64,000 nucleotides of DNA from Trileptium ribeirensis (GCA_030248225.1 JASANE010018513.1:33702-97701); one strand, 5' to 3'. Positions 22,668 to 34,935 are shown, numbered from the stretch's first letter. Notes: a model not told the origin generated them from the sequence alone. Made by a program: numbers and translations.

Positions 22668-24368
22668 TGGGCTAAAGTTCGAAAATGCCTAAAATGTTCA
22701 ATTTCATAATTTTGGCAATCGGCTCTGGCTACCCGAGTTGCCTCAAAGGTACCTTTATGAAACCGAGACGCCCCGTCACAAACCGACCTCTGGGCATTTG
22801 GTGTGTGAGAAGCTCGGTTTACCCAGGTCATACTGAACTGAGGGACTGGATAACACGGACATGTTATAAATAACTGATTCGCAATGAATATACAATAAAA
22901 TAATGCAAATTATATGGTGAGACGCTGTCGATTGCCTCTCCTGGCAAAAGTGGGGCGATTTTTGAGTTTCACAGGGAATAGCTGGCATATTTTCTGCCTC
23001 GCACGGAAAAAATTATCCTATTTTTAGTTGGGTAGAAAAGTACTGGGGTGGCGGACAGCAAGCAAAAAAAATAGAAAATGGGCCTGAACTTTAGCATCTG
23101 GGAAGCCGAGATACCTGGGTTTCCTTCATGGTAAATCCAGTAGAAGCAAGTAGTTTCTTAGCTTGCAGTGCTGAGTAGCTTATAATACAACATTGAGCAT
23201 ACAGTTGTTCATGTGCGATGCTACAAAATGTTTTAAAATTATGAATTTAGTCGACACATTGTATAAATTTACTTAAGCTAGCAGCTGTACTTTGATGGCT
23301 ACAGTCCATTATGCTTTCGGTGTTGGTGAGTGCTACGAAAGCAATTATAGTATACCATACTTAGCTTGTGTCGATACGCCAAAGTCCAGGCCTTCAACGG
23401 TTAAGATCAGCCTTTATATTCTCTAAGGTTTTTTGTAAATGATTTTTGGTGAGTTTAGAAGTTTCAGTGCTTTCAATCCTTAACAAGCTAAATAAAAGGT
23501 TCTGTGGCTTCGAAGTGTACTGAACAATATCATGTGCTGCCATTAATGTATGTCTGCTCGTTTAATACATTTCTGACACTGACAGTATGCAAAAATTTGA
23601 GACTTCACAATGATCACGCTTAAGCTAATACTGAATCCTTTGGTGCTTGACATTCTGGATAAGAATGGATTTCGGGGTGTTCAAAAATGCCTTTAACTTT
23701 GACGCGAATGTATTCAAGGTTTCGAATGTGACAGTGTAGCTCTCTTTCTCTGTTTTCCCTCGCTCGCAACTTAATTGCATTGCAACGAAAAGAAATTAGC
23801 CACATCAACCCATCTGTTTCGAATTTACAGTTATTACAACCAAGTTAATATATTAAACATACACTTTACAACCGTCTTTCACCACTACCTGTCACATACG
23901 AAAAATTGTTTCATTAGCAGAATGGCGTCGTCAGTAATGATTAGTTACTGTCAAAAATATTTTTGTCTGATTGTGTCACGCATCACTGTTTGATGAATTC
24001 TAAGAATTTTTATTCGATATAATAAATGAAATACAGTTGTCCATCTAGTTTTATATTTGCATTGCTGCAATAGATTTCTTACCAAATTCCCACAAATCTG
24101 ATAGACATTAGAAACTATCATTTTGACCATTTGGAGTCTAGTGATATTTTAAGTTCCAACCGTTTCAAAGCCGTAGTATGGGAAAATGGTGACGAGCATG
24201 CAGAATTTTTTATAGTGGCCATGGCTTAGTTATTATATTACTTCTATTTCGGGGTACCTTTCATTCTCGAGCTATACCCTAATCTTTAAAAATCCCTTGA
24301 TAGTTGCATTTTCAAAATTGGATTAAGTGAGTTTCTTACTTGTTGTTGATGAAGAATGGCTATATGGA
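22668..24368. other. 1.7 kb of intron with no feature
   Basis: Short frames only (60-72 aa). I see neither an exon that fits the phase (2,1) of the flanking exons nor a bounded repeat. Confidence 0.4.
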
Positions 24369-24376
24369 GTTTTTAG

Positions 24377-25173
24377 TAGGGAACCTAATTTCACCGAATA
24401 CCGAATATTCGGCCCCTACTATTCGGGCGAATACCGAATAGTTGTTCGCAACACCTATGTATGATGAGAAATCTATAACTCTATAAATCCACCACTGTAT
24501 GTACGTGACCATGCAACAAGTCGTTTTGTGTTGTGTTACTGAATCAGCGATAGTTTTTGTTCGATGAATTTTTTTGCTTTGTGCTCTCGTTTGTTAGGTT
24601 GAAGTTATAATTTTGTTTTTTTATTGATTTTTTATAACTTCATAATCTGGACAACGGCGATAATATTGGTGCGTGAAGTCAAACAGTTCAAAAAGAACGA
24701 CTAAGCGCGTGGTGTTCGGGGGCGGTAGACTTAGGGTTAGGCTTATGTAGGCATGTAGAACGGCATAGCATGATGTCTTACTTCACATTCACTATGTGTC
24801 AAAGAAAACTAACAAATCCTACTGCATTTAAAACCCAAAGTATTAATTTCGCAACTATTATGGCAGCGAGATAGTGCACGGCTGATGAAGAACATAACTG
24901 TGGTGATCAGAACATTCGATCCGGCTGCGAACTGAATAATTTATGAGTCTCAAACGCATCTTGTCTTACCAAAATTGCAACACGTTGGACGTATTTAGCG
25001 GTTTGCAGCATCATTATCAGCACTCCGGATATCTGGTTGGCAGATTTTCACTCTATTTTTCAACTAACAGGGGGCAGTCAACTATTCGGTATTCGGCCAA
25101 ATATTGCCAACTATTCGGCCGAATACCGAATACCTACTATTCGGCCGAATGCCGAATATTCGGTCGTTTCCTA
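24377..25173. mobile_element. hAT element with perfect 8 bp target duplication and CCGAATATTCGG ends
   Basis: It starts TAGGGAAC and ends GTTTCCTA, flanked by GTTTTTAG on both sides (24369-24376 and 25174-25181). Both ends carry clustered CCGAATA/TATTCGG palindromes (24401-24441 and 25083-25165), which can pair as long imperfect inverted repeats. The 797 bp interior lacks a recognisable transposase, so it is non-autonomous. Confidence 0.9.
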
Positions 25174-25385
25174 GTTTTTAGCTTTGTTAAACGCATGGGA
25201 TTCCTTGTTTAATTCTTCATTATGTTTGTCGTTATCTTTGTGGGACCCAGTAGAGTGCAAACCGGCTCAATGTTTGACATGCTTTGCCTGACTGGAATAA
25301 GTCTGTAGGTCTTATGGGTTCCTAAGTGTGATGAAAGCAATTGAATTGTATGATATTCATGCAGTATGACCAACGCTAGTGCCTC

Positions 25386-25664
25386 CAGTCCTGCTAGATA
25401 TGACTGTTGGGTTTCGAACGACCAGATATCGGGCAAATATCTAACACTTCAATTTTGAACATTAAAACAATTTATTCGAACACGTTTCGGACAGTTTCGA
25501 ACACATTTTGAACTGTGTTGACATGTTTTAGTAGTTTTTTTCATTTACACGTTTGATTACGGCTAACGAGCACATAGTCTTGAACATTGTTCGAACAATA
25601 ATGTCAGACGCACAGACATCGAACAAGTCCCGAACGAACAGCAGTCATTTTATGGCAAGGACTG
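25386..25664. mobile_element. Tc1-like MITE, TTCGAA-rich (279 bp)
   Basis: Left CAGTCCTGCTAGATATGACT; right read inward CAGTCCTTGCCATAAAATGA. The TA flanks are lost (TC/TT). The interior is packed with TTCGAAC and GTTCGAAC words. Confidence 0.65.
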
Positions 25665-26270
25665 TTGCACAACATTATTTTAATAACGGTTGAAGGTGTA
25701 ATTTTATGCAAAGTTGCGATTTTTAAATTTAGAAAGTTTCTGCCCTTTTCATAAATTGGAGGAAAGAACGCATGGATTGGTGGTTTTGTGTTCTTGATTG
25801 ACCGTTGTGTTTATCATACTGTTGGTGTGATATCTTTGTAATGCTTTTAAGAGTGCTCCGTTTGGAACCTGGAAAGTCACTAAGAGTATACAAGCCATAC
25901 TTGCTTCCTTTCTAATCGCTATATAAGTTGCTGCTACTTAGTAATTTTTGTTGCTACGCAAATTCGGCACTACTTTTCAAAATGTTCAGTTCGTATTACA
26001 TTAAATGTAATTACAACGTTTTTATTCATCGTGCGGCCACTATAGTTTTGTCTGCCATTATTATACAAAGTTCTTTAAAAGAAAAATGCTGAAGTGCGCT
26101 TGAGCTTTTTACAGCATAATCTGGGAAACACTGAAAAAGCTTATTAACTTAAGCCTTTTTGTTACAATACATGTATCTAATAAATAATCATGCCACTTAA
26201 ATCTCTTCAACATTAAACGGGCCGTGTTCGACTTCATGTAGCCGTGAATTTAGCATATTTAGACCAGATA

Positions 26271-26509
26271 CAGTACTCGCCAGAAATGAGTGCTGTTCGT
26301 TCGATATTCGCTCGATAAATTAAAAATTTTCTTCGAAATGTGTTCGAATTTTGTTCGAGACGTGTTCGAAATTTTGGTGCAGTTTTTTAAATTTGTTCGA
26401 AAACTGTTTGAAGTTTGTTCGAAAAGTGTTCGAGAATAAATAAATTTTGTTCGATTTCTGTTCGAGGTCCGTCCGTTCGAAATGTGACACTCGTTTCTGG
26501 CGAGTACTG
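26271..26509. mobile_element. Best-preserved Tc1-like MITE of the family (239 bp)
   Basis: TA duplications at 26269-26270 and 26510-26511. The inverted ends CAGTACTCGCCAGAAA-T/C-GAGTG match over 22 bp with one difference. The interior has more than ten TTCGA words. TA duplication with CAGT ends points to the Tc1/mariner superfamily. There is no coding sequence. Confidence 0.88.
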
Positions 26510-26577
26510 TATGTCTCTTAAGCGTTTTTAGCGCCTTTATAGGGTCGATACATTAATTTACAACAAGTAATATTATA

Positions 26578-27690
26578 TTATAATTGAAACAGTTAGGAAA
26601 GTGAGTTTCCACTGATTGCGCTAGGTGGACAGTCGTGAAAACATTTTTTCTGTCGCTGTCATTCATAACTCATTTTCGGATGGGCGGATTTCGACAGACT
26701 TTTGTTCGATAGCAAAAGTGACGATGATGTGCCCTTTAGTTGAACGCTAACAGCTCCAACCGCAGCTCCGGGTCAAAATAAAAAAAAACAGATTTTGAAA
26801 AGTTCTTTGCCAAGTCTGGCCATGCGGGTACCAGTCTTTCGCACTCAATATCTCCCGACACAGTCTTCGCATCGAAAAATGGAGATCACCATACAGAATC
26901 AACTAGATATACAACTTTGCTGAATACGACTTTTTTGTGGGACCAGTCTTTGGGCTGCTGTAGGCCCGAATATGGCTCATATGGACCCTTTGCCAGAAAT
27001 AGCTATTTTTCAAATTTCCCCGTGTTATTGCTTGTTCTTACCTTACAATGATTGCATATTAGGTTATCAAGCTCGCTGGATACGACGGTTTTGGTATTTA
27101 GAGTCCAGCTTGACTATTATGTACCTTGTCTTGGGGTTTCAATGGTTTTTGGTCGACGAACCTGATTCCCAAACTGTAGTGAGTTTTCATTTATCTGATT
27201 ATGTATTGCGTGATGGGCATCAAGAATGGCCTATATATGTATATTTATTAAGCCTGAATACAATAATTTGGCTATCTAGTGTCCATGATGCATACATATT
27301 TCTTGACTTGTCATGGGTTTTCAATGGGTTTATAGTCATTGAACCTGATTTCCAGAATATAGTCTCCCTTCACATGTTTTGTTACGTATTGCGTACAGAT
27401 CATCAAGAAATGACTATATAAGTTTTCCGATAGACTGAATAGGATGGTTTTGGTTATCTAGAGGCTTGAAAATACTTGATGCAAGTCAGTAGTTGTTTTC
27501 GGTGTGTTTAGGCTCGAAGAGGTTTTAGGCTTTTCAAAGGATTCAGGTTTCAAGGAGTATTAGGATTGTATTCATCAAACACATCATATTAGAGGTGATT
27601 AAACAAAATAATGAAACCATGCTAGCTCCGTTTTACCTTCTCTCGCAAGTTACCGTTTTAATTTGTACATAACATAGTAAATCATTATTT
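26578..27690 (+). repeat. 1.1 kb dispersed repeat, copy 2
   Basis: Second copy of the unit at 20549-21640, in the same orientation. Its internal ~180 bp subunits are better kept here and make a 149-codon frame (26972-27421) with an internal protein-level repeat. The frame is not conserved in copy 1, so I treat it as chance. The copy ends about 140 bp before exon c. Confidence 0.85.
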
Positions 27691-27832
27691 ATTCAAACCA
27701 ATAATTACTCCACCAGTTTACAGTCGGTCATCTTTCCAAAGCCAGTAAAGTTTTCAACAGAGCCAACCGTTATGCTCATACTATTATCGGTTAAGCTTCA
27801 TGTATATTTGGATTTAACTAACATCATTACAG

Positions 27833-28057
27833 TTTGTCAAAGTCAAATCCCACTTCGGAACATTCGGAGTCCGACGCGCGTTTATCTCAGCAACGGCCAC
27901 CTATTTTTGTTCACGAAACCAGTGAAACGGCAAATAATGATGTTATCGATGGCAAAACTCAAATTGAAGATATAACTCCGATCCCCGTTGACAAATCGAG
28001 CAACGATGGTCGTCGTCGATTTTATGGGTCAATGGCAAATCGCATTAGCGAGTTTAG
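27833..28057 (+). CDS. PDZD8: PDZD8-like gene, exon c (linker)
   Basis: The acceptor is 'ttaactaacatcattacag'; the donor is TTTAG|gtgtga. 225 bp: one base, 74 codons, two bases, continuing the frame from exon b without a stop. It encodes a hydrophilic Ser/Asp/Glu-rich linker ending in the basic patch GRRRFYGSMANRISEF. In human PDZD8 the equivalent place holds a poorly conserved linker with a short basic helix (recalled ...RLLNLR). The exon would not be recognised on its own; phase, open frame and position support it. Confidence 0.75.
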
Positions 28058-28215
28058 GTGTGACAACATTAGTTTCTATGCAACTATAGTGTATCGGATT
28101 ACTTATAGCAACTGTTGGTTTTATGATATATTAGCGAGCTTGCTTAGGCATGTCAACTGTTCTTTTTATGATATATTAGCGAGCTTGCTTAGGCATGTCA
28201 ACTGTTGATTTTATG
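28041..28215 (+). repeat. Tandem copies of the exon c / intron boundary
   Basis: The word 'attagcgagtttaggtgtga' at the exon end recurs in the intron as 'attagcgagcttgcttaggc' twice (about 28126 and 28172, 46 bp apart), each followed by 'atgtcaactgtt.ttttatg'. A weaker copy ('ggcaaattggattaacacc') follows at about 28222. The copies replace the donor GT with GC. Confidence 0.75.
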
Positions 28216-28361
28216 GAACTAGTGGCAAATTGGATTAACACCTTTTGTTATGTCAACACCTGTTTATTGCATGGCATTACGGTTCCACGCTTTGATGCTA
28301 CAGCGTGTCAGTAAGATTTAAAGATATGGAAACATTGCTGCCAAAGACATATGTTCTGGCC

Positions 28362-28710
28362 TGTCCATAGCCCTTCGAAAAGTGGGAGGACTTCGGGGGG
28401 CATGTTCATTTAGCGGCAAATTTCAACGTAGGGTGTACATCTTGCGTAAAAATACTAAATATTTCCATATTTGCATGTTTACTGCCGCTCATTTATTTTC
28501 AAGTTATAAAACGGCGTTTGAGCATTAGAAATAGTGGAAATTAATCTTAAAAAAAATTTGCAATCGCAAAGCATAAAATTTCATATATAAAAGTTTTTAG
28601 GATATTCTTAGTTGAACATAGGGCTGTTGGCCGAGTGGGTGGCGGACATCGGGGAAAATGTCATGAGCATGGTTGGATTAGAAAAGTGGGGATACCTCCC
28701 CGCTGTGGTA
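28362..28710 (+). mobile_element. Non-autonomous TIR element, TGTCCACAG family, copy 1
   Basis: It begins 'tgtccatagcccttcgaaaa' and ends 'aagtggggatacctcccc' with 'ctgtgg'. Homologues lie at 46216-46545 (same orientation) and 32847-33350 (opposite). Shared interior: 'aagttataaaacg', 'gcattagaaatagtgg', 'ttggccgagtgggtgg'-like text. It is non-coding, and no clear target duplication is seen. Confidence 0.75.
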
Positions 28711-30942
28711 GCTAGTATGTACTACTGGGAAATATACGCATTTCAGTACTTTTATATTACATACGTCGTACTCAATAACTGAGCTGCTTATAACTTTGGT
28801 CGCACGAACTGTTCTAAACCTTTAATTCGGAATCTGGGATCGGCTCAAGCCATCGAGCATGTTTGTGCACACATTGTTTCCATGAGATTATAGGCGGTCA
28901 CCACCGGGAACCAGGATTATAGTGTCGTTAGTAGTTGTTTTTGTTAGAACCCACCAAAACACCGACTACGTATTACTACGTACTGTTTTAGTCGCTTTTT
29001 GGGCATATACATTAAATACTTTTTTATTGTACTAACTTGTGCGACATGAAAATTTTTTAGATCATTGGCTAACATTTTTATAGGACAAAACGAGGGTATT
29101 ATGACAAAATCACATAAGTGACATTTTTGACAAAACACTTAAATGTGTTACATTTATTCACGTGGGGATTTCCAGGTTGAGAAAAAACAACGTAGGTGAC
29201 TTCGTCACCTTAGAGCGTAGAAATAATAATATTAAATCCACGTAACTACGCGTAAATAACAAAATCACGCAAGTGCTCTTAACTGATTTTGTTGTAGTCT
29301 AATTCTGTTAAAAAATTATGACATAATTATGTAAGTGCAGCTACGTGTTTCTGTTATCGAATAAATATTTCGACCTTCACATGAGATTTTACGTAATAAG
29401 CATTGTTATGTACTTAAAGCTTCATCAGGGAGCGCTTAAATAGAGATTTTATAGAGTAATTTTATTTGCAAACATCAAATGAAAATACTGACTTAAACTG
29501 CTTCGCTACACAGCTGTGATTTCTGGAATGTTGTGTTACATGGCTTGGTGGTACAACTCGTTGCCTAATTACACTCTTGGTTAGGCAAACACACTGATCC
29601 ATTATGCATAGACAGACTTCCCACGCGAAACGTGTTTCAAACTGCAGTTTTAATGAGGTGTTAAATGTTCCTTGGACTCATCTAAAAATCGTTTTTCTAC
29701 TCCAGATAGACTGATTTCAAAAATTCAATATTAAAATTAGCTACCCAATTTTTGTTATACCGAAAGCGTATATATTATTATATATAAGTAAATTAGTTGA
29801 AATATCCACCAACTTTAGCAAAATATTTGTAAGCAAAATACTACTTAATTTGTGCTAAATCTCTATTTTTAGAGAATAGTTGGCGCTGTTTTCAAAAATC
29901 GAGCCAGAGCCGCTGTTCGGTTTTTGGGGAAAGTTATGTCCTTTCAAAGATAATGAAAATTACACATTTTTAGTCATTGTAAGCACGTAATTCTTTTGTA
30001 CGCGGCACTTGCTTATTGTATACTGTTATTGTTTATGTAGCAGCTATAATAACAAAAAATAGTAAGATAGCGCTTGATAAAAAAGTCTTGCCCTGTTGAA
30101 AATCAAGCAGTTAATCCGACTATAAATAATTAACATACAGTTTAAAACAACTACGCATATAACTACACATATTTTCCTTATACGTTAGTACGAGGCCGGA
30201 CATTGTGATCGGGTTTTGCAGATGAGTGCAGGAGGTCTTGAGGGTGTGGCAGGATTTCGGCTATGGGTGCAATATGGGCAGTATTTGCTATTCGGAATCT
30301 CAAACATTTTTCAGCAAAGTCGTTTTAGCAGATGAAATTAGTCATGTCGGCTACAAAAATGTAATTTCTATGTGTCAATTTCGTGTGTAATATGCTTTAA
30401 AAAAGAATGAAGACTGACTGACAGAAAGATGCTAATGTTTGAACTTTAATGTTATTCTTTATAAAAAATATAATTTTAAGCTATGTAAAGCAAACAGTCA
30501 ATATGGTAAACGTAAAAACACTAGTGTGCTAGTAGCTATAGATTGCTTAGTTGTAGCGAGTACTGTACATTTTATAAATGAGACAGGTCTATGACCGCCT
30601 TGAACGACATAGAAATTGAACGAATATTTTAACACAATATATTGTTGGGTGTTCACATGTCGTAAACCTATGAAAATTTTGATTTAATTATGCCTATAAT
30701 TCCTGGTTCTGAGATGAGTTTTATAGAAAGTTTTGTCGTCGTACGTTAGTGAAAACCGGAACCCCACTAAGCATAAAGCGAATGTTGGACCATTATACTT
30801 ATGAGCACACATGCCGGGTTTGAGCCGGAGTGAATGCTTGAGCTGTACTTGCTGAAATATATCAGCTCTGCCATTACCACTCTGTTTAACATTTGTTACC
30901 TTGTACTGCTTGGTTTAAAGTAGTAACGATGTTGTTCTTCAG
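28711..30942. other. 2.2 kb intron stretch without assigned features
   Basis: 28940-29350 is rich in 'acgtag/ctacgt' and 'cacttaagtg'-like palindromes, perhaps an eroded repeat. A possible MITE right end ('gtagcgagtactgta') sits at about 30556-30570 without a visible partner. No exon was found. Confidence 0.35.
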
Positions 30943-31009
30943 AAGGCGACGAAGAGGAGGCGCTGAATCGGACGCAGTTAACGGAATTCAAAATCCTGCT
31001 GAAATCGAG
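30943..31009 (+). CDS. PDZD8: PDZD8-like gene, exon d (short linker exon)
   Basis: The acceptor is 'aacgatgttgttcttcag'; the donor is ATCGAG|gtacta. 67 bp: the first base completes AG+A (Arg), then 22 codons to a phase 0 end. It reads RRRRGGAESDAVNGIQNPAE IE, continuing the basic patch of exon c. A second frame is also open, but only this one keeps phase with both neighbours. It is low complexity and not recognisable by itself. Confidence 0.68.
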
Positions 31010-31374
31010 GTACTAATAAATTTATAGTGTACCTAGATGGAATTTTATTGATTGTTTTGCTCACTAAACCTGCGTATCTGTATTTTCGTTTTAGTTAATG
31101 ATGCAGGGAAAACAGATCAGTTGGTTAAGTTTAATCAGAACGTAGTGAAACGTAGGGAGACTGGGTGCTGCAGGGGTGAAATCTTTTAAATTCCATCTGT
31201 TTGTGAGTGTGTGATCGATCATAACTCGGGAACGACTTAACTGATTTTCATGATCTTGAGCTCGTTCGAACCGGTACAGTCGATTTACCGTGTACATCCC
31301 CGAGCGTTTTTTTTTGACTTGGGGTCTATTTTTCCTTGGTCAGGGGTAAAAATGTGGGGGGTTTTGCCACATTT

Positions 31375-32525
31375 TATCCCATTTTAGTACCCTTCACGGA
31401 AGCAAGGTTATTTTTATCTTAACCTTCGAACTTTTTTCTCTGGTTGGTTTTATTTAACAGTAAAATGATACATGCCGATGCCTCTTTCTTGTTTTTCGAT
31501 TAAGACTCTGGTTCTAGGGTTACTGGGTTTGAGATATGGTGCTCCAATGGTTCCTCGACCCCAAAATCGAAAATTTGTTCTGACGTCCTGGGCGGCTGAA
31601 AACTTTCAGTTGGGGATTTTCTGGCATGGGAAACTCATTGCCGGTGATGGTTTTCCTCTCTGTGACCCATGGTTTCATGGGTACGCGGGTATGACGCCCC
31701 ATGGTGCGGGCTCAGAGGTCAAAATGAGGGGTTTTCACCCCCTTTTAGTACCCTTCACGGAAGCAGGGTTATTTTTATCTTAACTTTCGAACTTTTTTCT
31801 GTGCTTGGCTCTATTTCATAGTAAAATGAAAAATTCCGAAGCCTTTTTTGTTTGTCTATTAAGGCTCCGGTTCTAGAGTTGTGGGGTTTGAGGTATGGTG
31901 CCCTTGTTCCACAACCCAAAATTCGAAAATTTGTTCTGACGTCCTGGGCGGCTGAAAAACTTTCAGTTGGAGATTTTCTGGCATGGGAAACTCATTGCCG
32001 GTGTTGGTTTTGCTCTGTGACCTATAGTTTCACGGGTACGTGAGTATGACGCCCCATGGTTCGGGGTCAGAGAACAAAATAAGGGTTTTTACCTCATTTT
32101 AGTACCTTCATGGAAGCAAGGTTATTTTGGCCTTCACTTTCGGACTTTTTTCTCTGCTTGGCTCTATTTCATAGTAAAATGAAAAATGCCGATGCCTGTT
32201 TTTTGTTTTTCGATTAAGGCTTCGGTTCTAGAGTTATGGTGGTTAAGGTATGGTGCCCCAATGGTTCCTCGACCCAAAATTCGAAAATTTATTGTGGCGT
32301 CCTAAGCGACTGAAAAGATTTGCTTGGGGATTTTCGGGCATGGCAAACTCATTGCTGGTGTTAATTTTGCTCTGCGACCCATTATTCTGTTGGCACCGGT
32401 GTATGCACCCCCATGGTTCATCAACTCAAAATTCCTAATTTTACTGTTGCGTCCTGGGAGGCTGATAGCTTGCCCTTGAGTGTTTTGGGGTATGGGAAAC
32501 TTATTGCCGGTGTTAGTTTTGTTTT
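31375..32525 (+). repeat. Satellite-like tandem array, ~355 bp unit, about 3.3 copies
   Basis: The word 'ccttcacggaagca' (third copy 'ccttcatggaagca') starts units at 31391, 31752 and 32105, giving periods of 361 and 353 bp. Each unit contains 'gccgatgcct', 'tcgattaa', 'ggttctag', 'ggttcctcgacc', 'tggcgtcctgggcggctg'-like text and 'attgccggtg'. A partial fourth unit ends near 32520 and runs into the flank that also follows the single-copy relative at 8.1-9.1 kb. Small frames across the units are by-products. Confidence 0.88.
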
Positions 32526-32846
32526 TGCGGTATTGTGTGATATCCACATATAGCATATCGACGTATGCTGTCGAGATCTGATTGGCTGCAGATGCAAAAG
32601 GCATGAATGTACCCATGTTTCACTACGTTCTGCAAACTAGATATAGTTACTATTGTGGAATACATTGTATTTTCACAATGGCTACCTTGATTTACGTCAT
32701 CCCATTTTTGTACGAAGTCATCTTATAAATTCTTCTGTTCATATCCTTCCGAAGTTTGGAGAGAACATTTTTGGGGGCCCTAATTTTCAGGGAAATTGCG
32801 AAATCGGATGATTTTGTTATAATGTCGTTGTTTGAACATTCTGTCC

Positions 32847-33350
32847 TGTCCACAGTGGAGGGGACCCCCACTTTCCAAATTCCCCCATGTTCGTGAGATT
32901 TTCCTCCATGTCCGTGCCCCCCAGTCGGCCGAAACCCCCATGTTCAACTAATTCCAAAAAATTTTTAGGTCTGAAAATTTATGTTTTTTGTTTGCAAACT
33001 GTTTTTATAAACATTAGTTACCATTATTTATAATGCTAAAACATCGTTTTTTAGCTTGAAACTACATTCACGGTAGTAAAAATGCATGAAAATATGGAAA
33101 TGTTTAGTATTTTTAAACAAAATTTGTCCCCTCACTTTTAATTTTCCTCCGAGAATGAAAATACGCCCCCCCGAAGTTCCCCCATATTTTAGCTTGAAAC
33201 TACATTCACGGTAGTAAAAATGCATGAAAATATGGAAATGTTTAGTATTTTTAAACAAAATTTGTCCCCTCACTTTTAATTTTTCCCCCGAGAATGAACA
33301 TGCGGGGCCCCCGAAGGTTCCCCCCCCCACTTTTCGGAGGGCTGTGGACA
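32847..33350 (-). mobile_element. TGTCCACAG-family TIR element, copy 2, with internal 138 bp duplication
   Basis: It starts TGTCCACAGTGGAGGGGACC and ends mirrored at 'cggagggctgtggaca'. Compared with the copies at 28362 and 46216 it is inverted and longer because 'ttttagcttgaaactacatt' and the following 138 bp are present twice (33049 and 33187). The 107-codon minus frame over the duplication is a product of the repeat. Confidence 0.78.
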
Positions 33351-34720
33351 TTTCTGGTACTGGGAAAGGTCGTTATTATTTTCGGGCTATATAGTAATTA
33401 AATCATGGATTTATTTTACCATGGATTGATTCTGGTACGTGGGGGAAGCGAGCATGGCTAGTTAATAAATATGCTAATTTAGAAGTGATTAGTACCAATG
33501 CATTGTGGACAAGCTAGGAACATCACTTTAGCAAAAATTTGGTGCCATCCAATGCTTCAGCCAATTCATGGTTGTATTTCGAATAATGTAGAATTTAAGC
33601 ATGTTGATTTATTTCGAAATTTTAGTAAAATATGCAAACCTAATCACTGAACGATGTCGTTAATTACGTTTAACAGTTGCTTTTCATATTTTGATTTCGG
33701 CAAAGACTTCATTAATCAGGTGTTTATTACTTGTCGTGTCAATTATTAAGTTGTTTAGTTACGTGTCACATTATTATTTAGTGCGATTGAATTCCGGTGT
33801 TAACGAAGACTTCTAACTTTTCATATTGTCAAATTTGAGACTGCCAGTGGTGGATTTTCCCAGTGGCACCATAGTTCAAATTTATAACGCCTCATGCGTT
33901 TCACGTGAAATTCCTATCGCCTCACGTGAAATAGCTCAAACGAAAACTTTAAATCTATTTTTGTGCCTGCTGTTAGGGCTGAAAACGGATTCAATCTCTT
34001 TTCCCGTCAAGATGGGCCGAAGGGGTGGGTCTGCTCAAAATCGCGTCTGAAAAAACAAGTTTTTGGCTATTTCTCGACAAAGGATGCAAGATATTGCAGT
34101 CAAATAAAATTAATTTCGTAGAGCGTTAAGTTTTAAGGATGTATAAAGCTTTCACACATGGATTAGAGTTCTTCGATTCAGAATTAGGGTTCAGGAAGAT
34201 TGTTAAAAGTGCTCTTGTGAGCCGAATTATATGGAAATTATCCATAATAAATGAAAACACAGTGGGCATTCTTATTCTCATTTTGTAGACCGAGAGAAAC
34301 TTTAGCTCCATGTGCTGCTTTATAGTGGTGATTACTTTGTTTATTGTAATATTAGGTAAAAATGTGTTTTATGACTAGCCCATAAATACACAAAAACTGC
34401 TATATCTTCACAACCCATGAAAATTTGAATACGGATCATCTTGAGCTCGTTTTGTAGCTGGACGTGTGGGGTTATTGCCTATATTGTAAGACTAATAAAA
34501 ATGGATTACCTATATTGTAAGACTAATAAAAATGGGCGTTTAAATGTGCCCATGAACCCCGAATAACACGAAAATGGTCATTTATGTGGCCAATGAAATG
34601 TGGGACTCTTGGGCTTGTCTTATGAAGCTCTATGTAGCTACATATGATGCGTTGTTGGGACGGTTTTCTATATTATATGATGTCCAAGAATTAAAAACAA
34701 CTTGGCCTCGGCAAGTCCGT
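33351..34720. other. Intron stretch, nothing except a 35 bp duplication
   Basis: 'attacctatattgtaagac' plus 'taataaaaatgg' is present twice around 34471-34535. Otherwise no features were found. Confidence 0.4.
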
Positions 34721-34935
34721 GGGATATAACGATGGGCAGGAATATGGTTTGCCACATCATGGTACTGAGGTATATAGGATATCCGGATATAGACAAATTA
34801 GTTCAAACTTTCGTTGAAACTTCAAATACTGTATTCTAGACTTACCGTGACAGCTCTATTTTATAATGTGCTAAAGATTTAAGATATAAACAAAAGATCC
34901 GTTGATAAGATGTTGTTATATCATACGATGTCATC

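Noticed and set aside
26972..27421. 149-codon + frame with an internal protein-level repeat
   Set aside because: It lies in the 1.1 kb repeat whose ~180 bp subunits cause the protein repeat; the frame is broken in the other copy at 21.0-21.4 kb.
33028..33351. 107-codon minus frame
   Set aside because: Generated by the 138 bp internal duplication of a MITE-like element.
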